In this document: positions 43,958 to 52,233 of the stretch, piece after piece | Layout of the letters: every line of letters begins with the position of its first letter | Position numbering within the stretch: position 1 is the stretch's first letter | Source: an uncultured Desulfobacterales bacterium | GTDB taxonomy: Bacteria > Desulfobacterota > Desulfobacteria > Desulfobacterales > SpSt-501 | Assembly (NCBI GenBank): GCA_938048455.1 | Contig: CALIUY010000012.1 | Span: 342,538-406,537, forward strand | Direction of reading: 5' to 3' | DNA length: 64,000 nucleotides | Position numbers and translations under genes: made by a program | The notes under the pieces: generated by a model | Databases searched by the model: none | The model's input: the letters and a program-made list of their open reading frames with translations, nothing else | What the model was told of the DNA's origin: nothing

Positions 43958-44021
43958 AGGGCCGCCGGGGGGATCCCCCGCCGGCCGCGTGCAAACCGGT
44001 TTCTCGCGAAAGGAGGAAACC

Positions 44022-45248
44022 ATGAAGGCTGCACCCTTGGCTCTGGCAATGGCGCTGATCCTCTTTCTGGCGCCCGCCTCGACCGCCCAGGAGGTGGTCG
44101 TCGGCTCCCTGAACGACATGACGGGCGCCACCTCCGATGTCGGCAAAGACTACGCCCTCGGCATCGCCGAGGCGGTGAACTACTGCAACGACAACGGGGG
44201 GGTGAACGGCAAGCCGATCAAGCTCGTCCAGTTCGACTACGGCTACCGTGTGCCCGAGGCGCTGACCAAGTACAAGCTCTTCCAGCGCATGAAGGCGGTG
44301 GCCGTCCTGGGCTGGGGCACCGGCGACACCGAGGCGCTCGCGCCCACGGTGACCCAGGACAAGATGCCCTACGTCTCGGCCTCCTACTCCGGCCATCTCA
44401 CCGACCCCAAGAAGACGCCCTACAACCTCTTCGCCGCGACCGACTACTCGACCAACGCGCGGGCGACCCTCACCGCCTGGCACGACACCCGGTGGAAGAA
44501 ACACCCGGACTACGGCAAGCGCAAACCCCGCTTCGCCTGCTCCTACATGTTCGCCTCGCCCTATGCGAGCGCGCCGATCAAGGCGATCAAGGACCAGGCG
44601 ACGCTGCTCGGCTTCGAGATCGGCCCCGATCAGGACGTATCGCTCTTCGCCGTGGATGCGAAAAGCCAGGTGCTCGCCCTCAAGGATTTCAAGCCCGATG
44701 TCGTCTGGCACGGCAACACGACGATGTCGGTCTCGGCCACCCTGCGGGACGCCTATGCGCTGGGGCTGGGGGCCGATCACATCATCAACCTCTGGGGGCT
44801 GGACGAAAATCTGCCGCGGCTAGCGGAAAAGGCGGCCGAGGGCGCCATGGCGGCGACGGTCTGCGCCTTCTACAACGAGGCGGGGGTCCCGCTGATGCCC
44901 AAGGTCGTCGAGTACGCGAAGAAGTTCAACCCCGGCGTGCCCCAGGAAAAGCGCCTCATCCGCACCGTCCAGGCCTGGTCGAACGTGCTCGCCCTCTGGG
45001 AGGCGATGAAGCGGGCCGACAAGGCCGGGGCCCTGAACGGCGAGGGCATCCTGAAAAAAGGCTTTGAGACGATGCGCGAGTTCGACCTGGGCTTGGGCGG
45101 GGCGAAGCTCACCTACACGGAGACCGACCACCGCGTTTCCGGAGCGGTGCCGGTGTACGAGATCAAGGACGGCAAGTTCCGCCTCGTGCAGGTGACCGAC
45201 ATCAAGAGCCGCTGGCCGGACAAGTGGAACGGCTGGCTCGGCTGGTAG
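44022..45248 (+). CDS. livK: Liv-type ABC substrate-binding protein
   Basis: 408 residues. The start at 44022 follows GAAAGGAGG and gives a signal peptide (MKAAPLALAMALILFLAPAS, cleaved after TAQ). Type-I periplasmic-binding folds are seen in VVVGSLNDMTGATSDVGKDY, AEAVNYCNDNGGVNGKPIKL and VAVLGWGTGDTEALAP. The family binds amino acids, but relatives also bind aromatic acids, amides and fatty acids; the two acyl-CoA synthetase genes in this operon favour a carboxylic acid. Confidence 0.9.
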   Translation: MKAAPLALAMALILFLAPASTAQEVVVGSLNDMTGATSDVGKDYALGIAEAVNYCNDNGGVNGKPIKLVQFDYGYRVPEALTKYKLFQRMKAVAVLGWGTGDTEALAPTVTQDKMPYVSASYSGHLTDPKKTPYNLFAATDYSTNARATLTAWHDTRWKKHPDYGKRKPRFACSYMFASPYASAPIKAIKDQATLLGFEIGPDQDVSLFAVDAKSQVLALKDFKPDVVWHGNTTMSVSATLRDAYALGLGADHIINLWGLDENLPRLAEKAAEGAMAATVCAFYNEAGVPLMPKVVEYAKKFNPGVPQEKRLIRTVQAWSNVLALWEAMKRADKAGALNGEGILKKGFETMREFDLGLGGAKLTYTETDHRVSGAVPVYEIKDGKFRLVQVTDIKSRWPDKWNGWLGW

Positions 45249-45287
45249 ACGAAGCAAACCCCGCAAGCCCGAGGAGGTCGGCAAGCC

Positions 45288-46100
45288 TTGGATTCGCCGC
45301 AGAGCATCCTCAAAATCAACAACATCGAGGTCAAGTATCACGAGGTCATCCTCGTGATCAAAGGGGTCTCGATCGAAGTCCCCGAGGGGGGGATCGTGGC
45401 CCTCCTCGGGGCGAACGGGGCCGGGAAAAGTACGATCCTGAAGGCCGTCTCGGGTCTGCTCAAACACGAGGACGGCCGCGTGACCGACGGTTCGATCGAG
45501 TTTCTCGGGCAGCGCATCGACCGCATGCCGCCCGAGAAGATCGCCAAGATGGGGATCGTGCAGGTGATCGAGGGCCGCCGCGTCTTCGAGCACCTGACCG
45601 TGGAGCAGAACCTCAAGGTCGGGGCCCACATGCGCAAGTTCGGCCGCTCCATCAAGGAGGGCCTGGAGATGGTCTACCACTACTTCCCCCGGCTCTACGA
45701 GAAGCGAAACGAGATCGCGGGCTTCATCAGCGGGGGCGAGCAGCAGATGACCGTCGTCGGCCGCGCGCTGATGACCAGCCCGCGGCTGATTCTCCTGGAT
45801 GAACCCTCGATGGGGCTGGCTCCTTTGCTCATCCACGAGATCTTCAACATCATCACGCGTCTCAACCAGGAAGAGAAGATTTCCCTGCTCCTCGTCGAGC
45901 AGAACGCGAAGCTCGCTCTGAACGTCGCTCCTTACGCCTACGTTCTCGAAAACGGCCGCATCGTGATGAACGACTCCGCCGAAAAGCTCCGCGAGAACCC
46001 CGACATCAAGGACTTCTACCTGGGCATGACCGATCTCGGCGGCCGCAAGAGCTTCCGCGACGTCAAGCATTACAAACGCCGCAAGCGGTGGTTGACCTAA
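45288..46100 (+). CDS. livF: Branched-chain-type ABC importer ATPase LivF
   Basis: 270 residues from a TTG start behind CCCGAGGAGG. Walker A is GANGAGKST, the signature is FISGGEQQMTVVGRAL, and Walker B is LILLDEPSMGLAP, all typical LivF. It completes the importer with LivG, LivH, LivM and LivK. A C-terminal basic tail (RDVKHYKRRKRWLT) extends past the usual end. Confidence 0.92.
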   Translation: MDSPQSILKINNIEVKYHEVILVIKGVSIEVPEGGIVALLGANGAGKSTILKAVSGLLKHEDGRVTDGSIEFLGQRIDRMPPEKIAKMGIVQVIEGRRVFEHLTVEQNLKVGAHMRKFGRSIKEGLEMVYHYFPRLYEKRNEIAGFISGGEQQMTVVGRALMTSPRLILLDEPSMGLAPLLIHEIFNIITRLNQEEKISLLLVEQNAKLALNVAPYAYVLENGRIVMNDSAEKLRENPDIKDFYLGMTDLGGRKSFRDVKHYKRRKRWLT

Positions 46101-46125
46101 ACAAAACCAGACAGGAGATTGCGCC

Positions 46126-46728
46126 ATGAGATCGCTATCGACCCGCAGGCTGGTCATCGTCCTCGCGGTCGCGGCCCTGGCGGCTTCCGGTTGCGCCGGG
46201 GTGCAGAAGGCGACCGAGACCACCTTTCAGGCGCCTTCGGTTGCGCTGAACCGCGCCGAGGTGGCAAGCTATTTCGGCTTCTGGTTCTACAACAACAAAG
46301 TGCAGCCCTCCCTGCCCGAAGGCGGAAAGCCGGGAAACAACGGGGCCCCGCTCATCTATCACTTTGTCTTCGACATCGCCAACCCGAACGCCTTCCCCGT
46401 AAGGCTGGACAACCTCAAGTTCACCGTGGCGCTCGACGGCTTCGACTTGAACACCGTGGGCTCCCAAGACGAAATCTGGATCCCGGGGGGCAAGACTTCG
46501 CAGCTGCGCGTGCCTTGCGTGCTGGGGCCCTTTGAGGCCTTCATGAGCTTGGGCGTGGTCGGCGGCATGCGCCTGCAGAAGATGGGGAAGAACCCCTGGG
46601 AGCTGATCCAGACCTGGTGGACGAAGGCCCCCGACTTTTCCTTCCCGGTCGAGGTCCGCGAGGGCTCGGCGGTCTTCAAGGCCGACGGGATCACCAAGGT
46701 CGTCGCCTTCCAGGCGAAATATCCCTGA
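46126..46728 (+). CDS. LEA14/WHy-domain lipoprotein
   Basis: 200 residues. The lipoprotein signal is RRLVIVLAVAALAASGC, with Cys at the SGC lipobox. The mature part carries the water-stress/hypersensitive (LEA type 2) pattern with FDIANPNAFPVRLDNLKFTV, typical of NPN-motif proteins. It lies 25 bp after livF, so it is co-transcribed and may help the transporter or stabilise the periplasm; no specific role is known. Confidence 0.75.
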   Translation: MRSLSTRRLVIVLAVAALAASGCAGVQKATETTFQAPSVALNRAEVASYFGFWFYNNKVQPSLPEGGKPGNNGAPLIYHFVFDIANPNAFPVRLDNLKFTVALDGFDLNTVGSQDEIWIPGGKTSQLRVPCVLGPFEAFMSLGVVGGMRLQKMGKNPWELIQTWWTKAPDFSFPVEVREGSAVFKADGITKVVAFQAKYP

Positions 46729-46900
46729 GCTTGGCGGCGGGGATAGGGCCGTTTGCCGTCACCGGGCGGGCGGCCTCCCCCCGCGCGACGGACTCCCATC
46801 GCCTTATCGCCGTATCGAACCCAACCGGCCTGCGGCACGATGCGCGGCGGGTACCCGTGAAGTGCGCCTGCGCCGGCGGCAGGCCTCGCCGGGGTGAACC

Positions 46901-48430
46901 ATGGGCCTCTACGACTTCACCTTCTACGATCTCATCCGGCGCAACGCGGCCTGCTTCGCCTCCCGACCGGCCCTGCGGGACCCGGAAGAAGGTCGGACGC
47001 TCAGCTTCGCCGATGTCCGCGACCGCGTCGACCGTTTGGCCGGGGGCCTGCGCCGTGCCGGGATCGCCAAAGGCGACCGCATCGGTGTTCTGGGGAAAAA
47101 CAGCCTCGAGTATTTTCTGCTGTATGGGGCGGCCGCGGCTCTCGGGGCGATCGTGGTTCCGGTGAACTGGCGGCTTTCGGCCGAGGAGGCGCTCTACAAC
47201 CTGCAGGATGCCGCGCCGAAGGCCCTCTTCGCCGACGCCGAGTACGCGGCGATGCTCGCCGCGGCGCGGGAACGGCTGCCCTCGGTCGCACGCTGCTTCG
47301 ATCTGCGGACCTCCGTAGCGGGAGGCTTCGAGCCGCTCGCCCCGCTGCTTGCCGGTCCGCCGATCGAGGCTCCCGCGGCGGTGGGCGACGAGGACGGCTT
47401 CGTCATCATTCACACCGCGGCCGTCGAAGGAAAGCCCCGCGGAGCGCTTCTCTGCCATCGGAACTTGATCGCCGCGAACGTCCACCTGAATCTCCTGCTG
47501 CGCCTCGACCCCGGGGACGTCCACCTGGGACTGCTGCCGCTCTTTCACGTGGGGGGGCTCTTCATGGCGACGATGGCCTTCCATGCCGGGGCGCTCAACC
47601 TGAACATGAGCAAGTTCGACGCCGCCCGGGCGGTCGCCTGGATCGAAAAGGAGAGGGTGTCGGTGCTGTTCGATTTCTCGCCGATTCTGGCCTCCCTGCT
47701 CGAGGAGGCCGGCAAGGCGAAAGCCGCCCTGGGCTCGCTGAAGCGCGTGATCGGCATCGAGATCCCCGAGACGATCGAGCGCTACCGCGCCCTCACCGGC
47801 GGCAGCTTTTTCGTGATGTACGGCCAGACCGAGACCTCGGCCATCGCCACCCTGGGCCGCTACGACGAGCGACCCGGCTCCGCAGGCCGGCCGATCCCTC
47901 TCGCCGAGGTGCGGCTCGTGGACGAAGAGGACCGGCCCGTCTCCGTCGGCGAGGAGGGCGAGATCGTCGTACGGGGTCCGATGGTCTTCCTCGGCTACTG
48001 GAACCTGCCGGCGGAGACGGAGCGGGCCTTCCGCGGGGGATGGCATCATACGGGGGATCTCGGCCGCTTCGACGAGGAGGGCTACCTTTTCTACGCCGGG
48101 AGAAAGCCCGAGAAGGAGCTCATCAAACCGGGCGGCGAAAACGTTTACCCGGCCGAGGTGGAGCAGGCGATCCTCGAGCACCCGGCGGTCGAAAAGGCGG
48201 TCGTCTTTGGGGTTCCCGACCCGAAGTGGAAGGAGGGGATCAAGGCCGTCTGCCAGCTCAAGCCGGGGATGCGCCTCGAGGCCCGGGAGCTGATCGGCTT
48301 CGTGGCCGAGCGGATCGCCAGCTTCAAGAAGCCGCAGTATGTCGAGTTCGTGGCGGAGTTGCCGCTCCGACCCGATGGTACCCCGGACCGGGCGGCCGCG
48401 AAGCGACGCTGGGGAGGGGCGCCGGGCTGA
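46901..48430 (+). CDS. Acyl-CoA synthetase-like protein with altered AMP-binding motifs
   Basis: 509 residues of the AMP-binding superfamily (LSFADVRDRVDRLAGGLRRA, MYGQTETSAIATLG, WHHTGDLGRFDEEGYLFYAG, IKPGGENVYPAEVEQAILEH). The P-loop normally reading TSGTTGxPKG is HTAAVEGKPRGALLCH, and the C-terminal catalytic-lysine motif (SGKI.R) reads DGTPDRAAAKRRWG, with Thr where Lys is expected. Either it belongs to a divergent ligase branch or it is catalytically changed. It lies 172 bp after the LEA14-like gene in the same direction. Confidence 0.8.
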   Translation: MGLYDFTFYDLIRRNAACFASRPALRDPEEGRTLSFADVRDRVDRLAGGLRRAGIAKGDRIGVLGKNSLEYFLLYGAAAALGAIVVPVNWRLSAEEALYNLQDAAPKALFADAEYAAMLAAARERLPSVARCFDLRTSVAGGFEPLAPLLAGPPIEAPAAVGDEDGFVIIHTAAVEGKPRGALLCHRNLIAANVHLNLLLRLDPGDVHLGLLPLFHVGGLFMATMAFHAGALNLNMSKFDAARAVAWIEKERVSVLFDFSPILASLLEEAGKAKAALGSLKRVIGIEIPETIERYRALTGGSFFVMYGQTETSAIATLGRYDERPGSAGRPIPLAEVRLVDEEDRPVSVGEEGEIVVRGPMVFLGYWNLPAETERAFRGGWHHTGDLGRFDEEGYLFYAGRKPEKELIKPGGENVYPAEVEQAILEHPAVEKAVVFGVPDPKWKEGIKAVCQLKPGMRLEARELIGFVAERIASFKKPQYVEFVAELPLRPDGTPDRAAAKRRWGGAPG

Positions 48431-48437
48431 GGTTCGG

Positions 48438-48959
48438 CTACTTCAGCTTGGGACCCCGCCACGAGGCGATCTTCCCCTCGAAGTTTCCCCAGAAGCGGGG
48501 ATCGGTCTCCATCCACCGCTCGCCGAAGCGGGTGTTGAAGAAGCCCTTCAGCTCGTCGAACATCCGGCCCCAGCCCCGCGGGTATTCCATCGTCAGCGCT
48601 TCTTCGAGGTAGGGCACGATGTCGGCGAGCTTTTCCTTGGGCAGATAGGCCCAGGCCCCGAGCTCGATCGACTTTCTCAGGGCCTCGGGGTGCAGCGCGT
48701 GCGCCGTCAGCATCACGACGGGGATGTGGAGGGCGGCGAGTTTCTGCAAAAGTTCGAAGCCGTCGACGCCCATGATGTCGAGCACGGCGAGATCGTAGCG
48801 GTTCGCGGCGATTGACGCCACCGCCTCCGCGTGGGTGCGGGCGCGGTCGACCCGGCAGCGGGGCGCGGCGGCGAGAATCAACTCCTCCAGGCTTTCCAAG
48901 ACATCGGGTTCGTCGTCCACGGCCAAAACCCGCTTGTCGTTCAGGACGGACTCGCTCAT
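48438..48959 (-). CDS. Stand-alone receiver-domain protein
   Basis: 173 residues; GGAAGGAG precedes the ATG at 48959. Receiver residues are present: DDEPD near 15-19, phospho-acceptor Asp61 in DLAVLDIMGVDGF, Thr in VVMLTAH and Lys in YLPKEKL. A 45-residue tail with no DNA-binding motif follows (RGWGRMFDELKGFF...). It is the last gene of the catabolic cluster on this strand, 41 bp after the ACT protein, and has no partner kinase in the window. Confidence 0.85.
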   Translation of the reverse strand: MSESVLNDKRVLAVDDEPDVLESLEELILAAAPRCRVDRARTHAEAVASIAANRYDLAVLDIMGVDGFELLQKLAALHIPVVMLTAHALHPEALRKSIELGAWAYLPKEKLADIVPYLEEALTMEYPRGWGRMFDELKGFFNTRFGERWMETDPRFWGNFEGKIASWRGPKLK

Positions 48960-49000
48960 GGCGTTTCTCCTTCCGCAGGGATGCGACGCCGGCATCGGGG

Positions 49001-49480
49001 TTACTTGAAAATGCGCGCCGCGAGGTCGATGTCGGCGGGGCAGAAGACGAACAGGCATTTCGCTTCCGGCCCGGCGACCGAGCCGTAGACGTAGTGGATG
49101 TTGATCCCCTCTTCGCCGAACTTTTGGGTCACGGCGGCAAGCTCCCCCGGGCGGTTCTCCAGGTGAAGCGCGATCACGGGCATCAGATCGAAGAGGTACT
49201 CGTTTTCGGAGAGCAGGCTCACCGCCCGGTCGGTGTTGTCGACCAGCATGCGGATCAGGGCGAACTCGGCCGAGTCCTTGCTCATCGAGCTGTAGCTCGC
49301 CGCCGAAGCGATGCGGTGCAGCGCTTTGCCGCGGTTGAGAAAGAGCTGCTGCACGTAGTCGGAGGCGTCCTGGATCATCAGGGCGTCGATGTTGACCCCT
49401 TGGGCGCCGAGAAGGGCCGAAAGGCGTCCGAGTTCCCCCGGGACGTTTTTGAGAAACAGCGAGATTTCCGTTCTGACCAT
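49001..49480 (-). CDS. Tandem ACT-domain protein
   Basis: 159 residues made of two ACT-type halves: RTEISLFLKNVPGELGRLSA near the N-terminus and ALHLENRPGELAAVTQKFGE near residue 105. ACT domains bind amino acids or related small ligands. No enzyme domain is attached, so it is a regulatory protein or ligand sensor. It lies between the acyl-CoA dehydrogenase gene and the receiver gene on the same strand. Confidence 0.8.
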   Translation of the reverse strand: MVRTEISLFLKNVPGELGRLSALLGAQGVNIDALMIQDASDYVQQLFLNRGKALHRIASAASYSSMSKDSAEFALIRMLVDNTDRAVSLLSENEYLFDLMPVIALHLENRPGELAAVTQKFGEEGINIHYVYGSVAGPEAKCLFVFCPADIDLAARIFK

Positions 49481-49567
49481 GACCTTCCCTTCCTTTCCGT
49501 CGGCCGGCTCGCGGCCCGAGGCGCCCGGCCGCAGTCGGGCTCCCGGCTTTTGCGGGCCCGAAGCCGC

Positions 49568-50722
49568 CTACGGGCTGCGTTTGTCCTTGAGCAGGTGGTT
49601 GGCGATGACGATGCGCTGGATCTCGGAGGTCCCCTCGTAGATCGTGAAAACCCGGGCGTCACGCAGGTAGCGCTCCACGGGGTAGTCGGCCGTATAGCCG
49701 TAGCCGCCGTGGAGCTGGAGGGCGTGCGCCGTGATGCGGTTCACCATTTCCGAGGCGTAGAGCTTCGCCATGGAGGCCTGGAGCGTGTAAGGCTCGCCGC
49801 GATCCTTGCGGTGGGCGGCCGAGAGCATGAGCAGGCGTGCGGCCTCGATCTCGAGCGCCATGTCGGCGATCCTCCAGCGGATGCCCTGGAACTTCGCGAT
49901 CTTCTGTCCGAACTGCTCGCGCTCCTGCACGTAGCGCACCGCGGCGTCGAAGGCCGCCTGGGCGACCCCGACCGACTGGGCGGCGATTCCGATCCGGCCG
50001 CCGTCCAGGCCGGTCATGGCGATCACGAAACCGTCGCCTTCCCGGCCGAGCAGCCGGTCCGCCGGCAGCCGACAGTCTTCGAAAATGAGGTCGCAGGTGT
50101 CCGAGGCGCGCAGCCCCATCTTCTCCTCGAGAGGCCCCGTTTTCAGCCCTTTCGTTCCGGCTTCGACGAGAAAGGCGCTGATCCCGCGGTGGCCTTTCGC
50201 CTCGTCGGTCTTGGCGGTGACGATGATCAGGCCGGCGTTCTTTCCCGTGGTCGTGAAGCGCTTGGTGCCGTTCAGCACCCAGCCCTCCCCGTCGCGGACC
50301 GCACGGGTCTTCTGACGGGCCGGATCCGATCCCGCGTTCGCCTCGGTGAGGGCGAAGGCGCCGATGATCTTGCCCGCCGCAAGCGGCTTCAGAAACCGCT
50401 CCTTCTGCGCCTCGGTGCCGAAGCGCAGCAGGCTCTCGCAGACGATGGAATTGTGCACGGACATCACGACCGCGGTGGCGGCGCAGGCGTAGGCCACCTC
50501 GGAGAGGGCGAGCACGTAGCTCACCGTGTCGGCGCCGGAGCCGCCGTACTCGGGCGGGACCATCATCCCCATCAGGCCGAGTTCGGCGAGCTGGCGCAGG
50601 TTCTCGGCGGGAAACCGCTTTTCGCGGTCGTGCGCCGCGGCCTGGGGCGCGAACCGCTCGCGCGCGAGGTCGCGCACCATGTTCTGGATCATGAGCTGCT
50701 CTTCGGTCAGCGGAAAGGACAT
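49568..50722 (-). CDS. Short-chain acyl-CoA dehydrogenase (butyryl-CoA dehydrogenase-like)
   Basis: 384 residues. FAD/substrate motifs FALTEANAGSDPARQKTRAV and LHGGYGYTADYPVERYLRDA are present, and the catalytic Glu lies in FTIYEGTSEIQRIVIA near the C-terminus, as in butyryl-CoA and glutaryl-type short-chain dehydrogenases. It converts a saturated acyl-CoA to enoyl-CoA, passing electrons to ETF (not in this window). Context with IcmF, HBD and thiolase points to butyryl-CoA as substrate. Confidence 0.9.
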   Translation of the reverse strand: MSFPLTEEQLMIQNMVRDLARERFAPQAAAHDREKRFPAENLRQLAELGLMGMMVPPEYGGSGADTVSYVLALSEVAYACAATAVVMSVHNSIVCESLLRFGTEAQKERFLKPLAAGKIIGAFALTEANAGSDPARQKTRAVRDGEGWVLNGTKRFTTTGKNAGLIIVTAKTDEAKGHRGISAFLVEAGTKGLKTGPLEEKMGLRASDTCDLIFEDCRLPADRLLGREGDGFVIAMTGLDGGRIGIAAQSVGVAQAAFDAAVRYVQEREQFGQKIAKFQGIRWRIADMALEIEAARLLMLSAAHRKDRGEPYTLQASMAKLYASEMVNRITAHALQLHGGYGYTADYPVERYLRDARVFTIYEGTSEIQRIVIANHLLKDKRSP

Positions 50723-50745
50723 CGCCTCCTCCTCCGGGAGCGCCC

Positions 50746-51297
50746 TCAGGGCGTGTAGATCACGACGAGCAGCTCCGCAGGCTCATCCCCCACGTTGCGC
50801 AGCTTGTGCCGGATCGCCGAGTTGAAATGCAGCGACTGCCCGGCCGAGAGCGTGTTCACGTGCTCGCCCACCGTGACCTCGACCCGGCCGGTGAGCACGT
50901 AGTCGAACTCCTCCCCTTCGTGCTGGTAGTCGACGCCGCGGTGTTCCTGGCGCGGCGCGATCACCACGCGGAAGGCCTTGAGGTGCTTGTTCTCGGCCCC
51001 GGGGGTGAGGGTGGTGTAGGCGTAGTTTTCGGTGCGTTTGGCGTGCGCCGAGATGCGTTTTTCCAGCCGCGATTCGCTCTCCCGCAGCAGGGCGGCGCTG
51101 TCGATCTCCAGGGCCCGGGCGAGCTGCAGGATCGCGCCCACCGGCGGGATCGATCGGCCCTCCTCGATCGCCTCGAGCTGGGCGATCGAAAGGCCGGTTT
51201 CGTTCGCCACCCGCTCGAGGGGGATCCCCTTTTCGGTCCGCACCCGGCGGATCGCCGCACCGACCGAAAGCCGCTTGGGCTTTGCTTTTCCGGCCAT
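50746..51297 (-). CDS. XRE-family regulator with C-terminal cupin domain
   Basis: 183 residues; the start at 51297 follows GGAAGGCCC weakly, and the longer frame upstream overlaps the HBD gene. The N-terminal HTH is VGAAIRRVRTEKGIPLERVA, then ETGLSIAQLEAIEEGRSIPP; the C-terminal cupin reads HEGEEFDYVLTGRVEVTVGE and GQSLHFNSAIRHKLRNVGDE. Such proteins sense a small metabolite through the cupin. It lies inside the beta-oxidation operon. Confidence 0.88.
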   Translation of the reverse strand: MAGKAKPKRLSVGAAIRRVRTEKGIPLERVANETGLSIAQLEAIEEGRSIPPVGAILQLARALEIDSAALLRESESRLEKRISAHAKRTENYAYTTLTPGAENKHLKAFRVVIAPRQEHRGVDYQHEGEEFDYVLTGRVEVTVGEHVNTLSAGQSLHFNSAIRHKLRNVGDEPAELLVVIYTP

Positions 51298-51317
51298 GGG
51301 GCCTTCCTTTCTCGCTG

Positions 51318-52169
51318 TCAGCGGTACTCGTAGAAGCCGCGGCCCGTCTTGCGGCCGAGCCAGCCTGCCTCCACGTACTTGCGCAGCAGCGGACAGGGGC
51401 GGTATTTGGAGTCCTTGAACCCGTCGTAGAGCGTCTCCATGATGGCCAGACAGGTGTCCAGGCCGATCAGGTCCGCGAGCGCGAGCGGCCCCATCGGGTG
51501 GTTCATGCCGAGCCGCATCACCGTGTCGATGTCCTCCCGTGTGCCCACTCCGTGATAGAGGCAATAGACCGCCTCGTTGATCATCGGCAGCAGAATCCGG
51601 TTGGCGATGAAGCCGGGGTAGTCGTTCGCGCGCGCGGGGGTCTTGCCGAATTTCTCGGCGAGGGCCCAGGTGGTCTTCAGGGTCTCCTCGGAGGTGGAAA
51701 GCCCCGGGATCACCTCGACGAGCTTCATCACCGGCACGGGGTTCATGAAATGCATCCCGATCACCTTGTCGGGCCGGCGGGTCTGAGCGGCGATGCGGCC
51801 GATGGGGATCGAGGAGGTGTTCGTCGCCAGAATCACCTCGGGCCGGCAGAGGCGGTCGAGTTCGCGGAAGATCTGGAACTTGATCTCCTGCCGCTCGGTC
51901 GCCGCCTCGACGACGAAGTCGGCGGCCGCGAGGTCCTCCAGACGGACGGTGCCGCGGATCCGGCCGAGAATCGCCTCCTTCTCCCCGGCGGCGAGTTTTC
52001 CCTTCTCCACGCTGCGGGCGAGGTTGCCCTCGATCGACTTCCGTCCCTTGTCCACGAGGCCCTGCTCGATGTCGTTCAGAACGACGCGCAGGCCGCTTGC
52101 CGCCGCGACCTGCGCGATCCCGCTTCCCATCTGGCCTGCTCCGATGACGCCCAAGGTTTCGATCTTCAT
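51318..52169 (-). CDS. hbd: 3-hydroxybutyryl-CoA dehydrogenase
   Basis: 283 residues, the usual size of Hbd/PaaH. The NAD motif is LGVIGAGQMGSGIAQVAAAS, and the catalytic His region is MHFMNPVPVMKLVEVIPGL, followed by NDYPGFIANRILLPMINEAV. It oxidises (S)-3-hydroxybutyryl-CoA to acetoacetyl-CoA, the third step of the beta-oxidation encoded here. Confidence 0.92.
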   Translation of the reverse strand: MKIETLGVIGAGQMGSGIAQVAAASGLRVVLNDIEQGLVDKGRKSIEGNLARSVEKGKLAAGEKEAILGRIRGTVRLEDLAAADFVVEAATERQEIKFQIFRELDRLCRPEVILATNTSSIPIGRIAAQTRRPDKVIGMHFMNPVPVMKLVEVIPGLSTSEETLKTTWALAEKFGKTPARANDYPGFIANRILLPMINEAVYCLYHGVGTREDIDTVMRLGMNHPMGPLALADLIGLDTCLAIMETLYDGFKDSKYRPCPLLRKYVEAGWLGRKTGRGFYEYR

Positions 52170-52233
52170 GCCGCTCTCCTCTCCGCTTCCGACTGGTTTT
52201 TTCCTCCCTCCCGCCGCCGTCCCGGCGGGGGCC

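Noticed and set aside
47517-47530. GGGGACGTCCACCT, resembling the mobile repeat core
   Set aside because: Coding sequence of the second synthetase; no AT-rich tail and no inverted partner.
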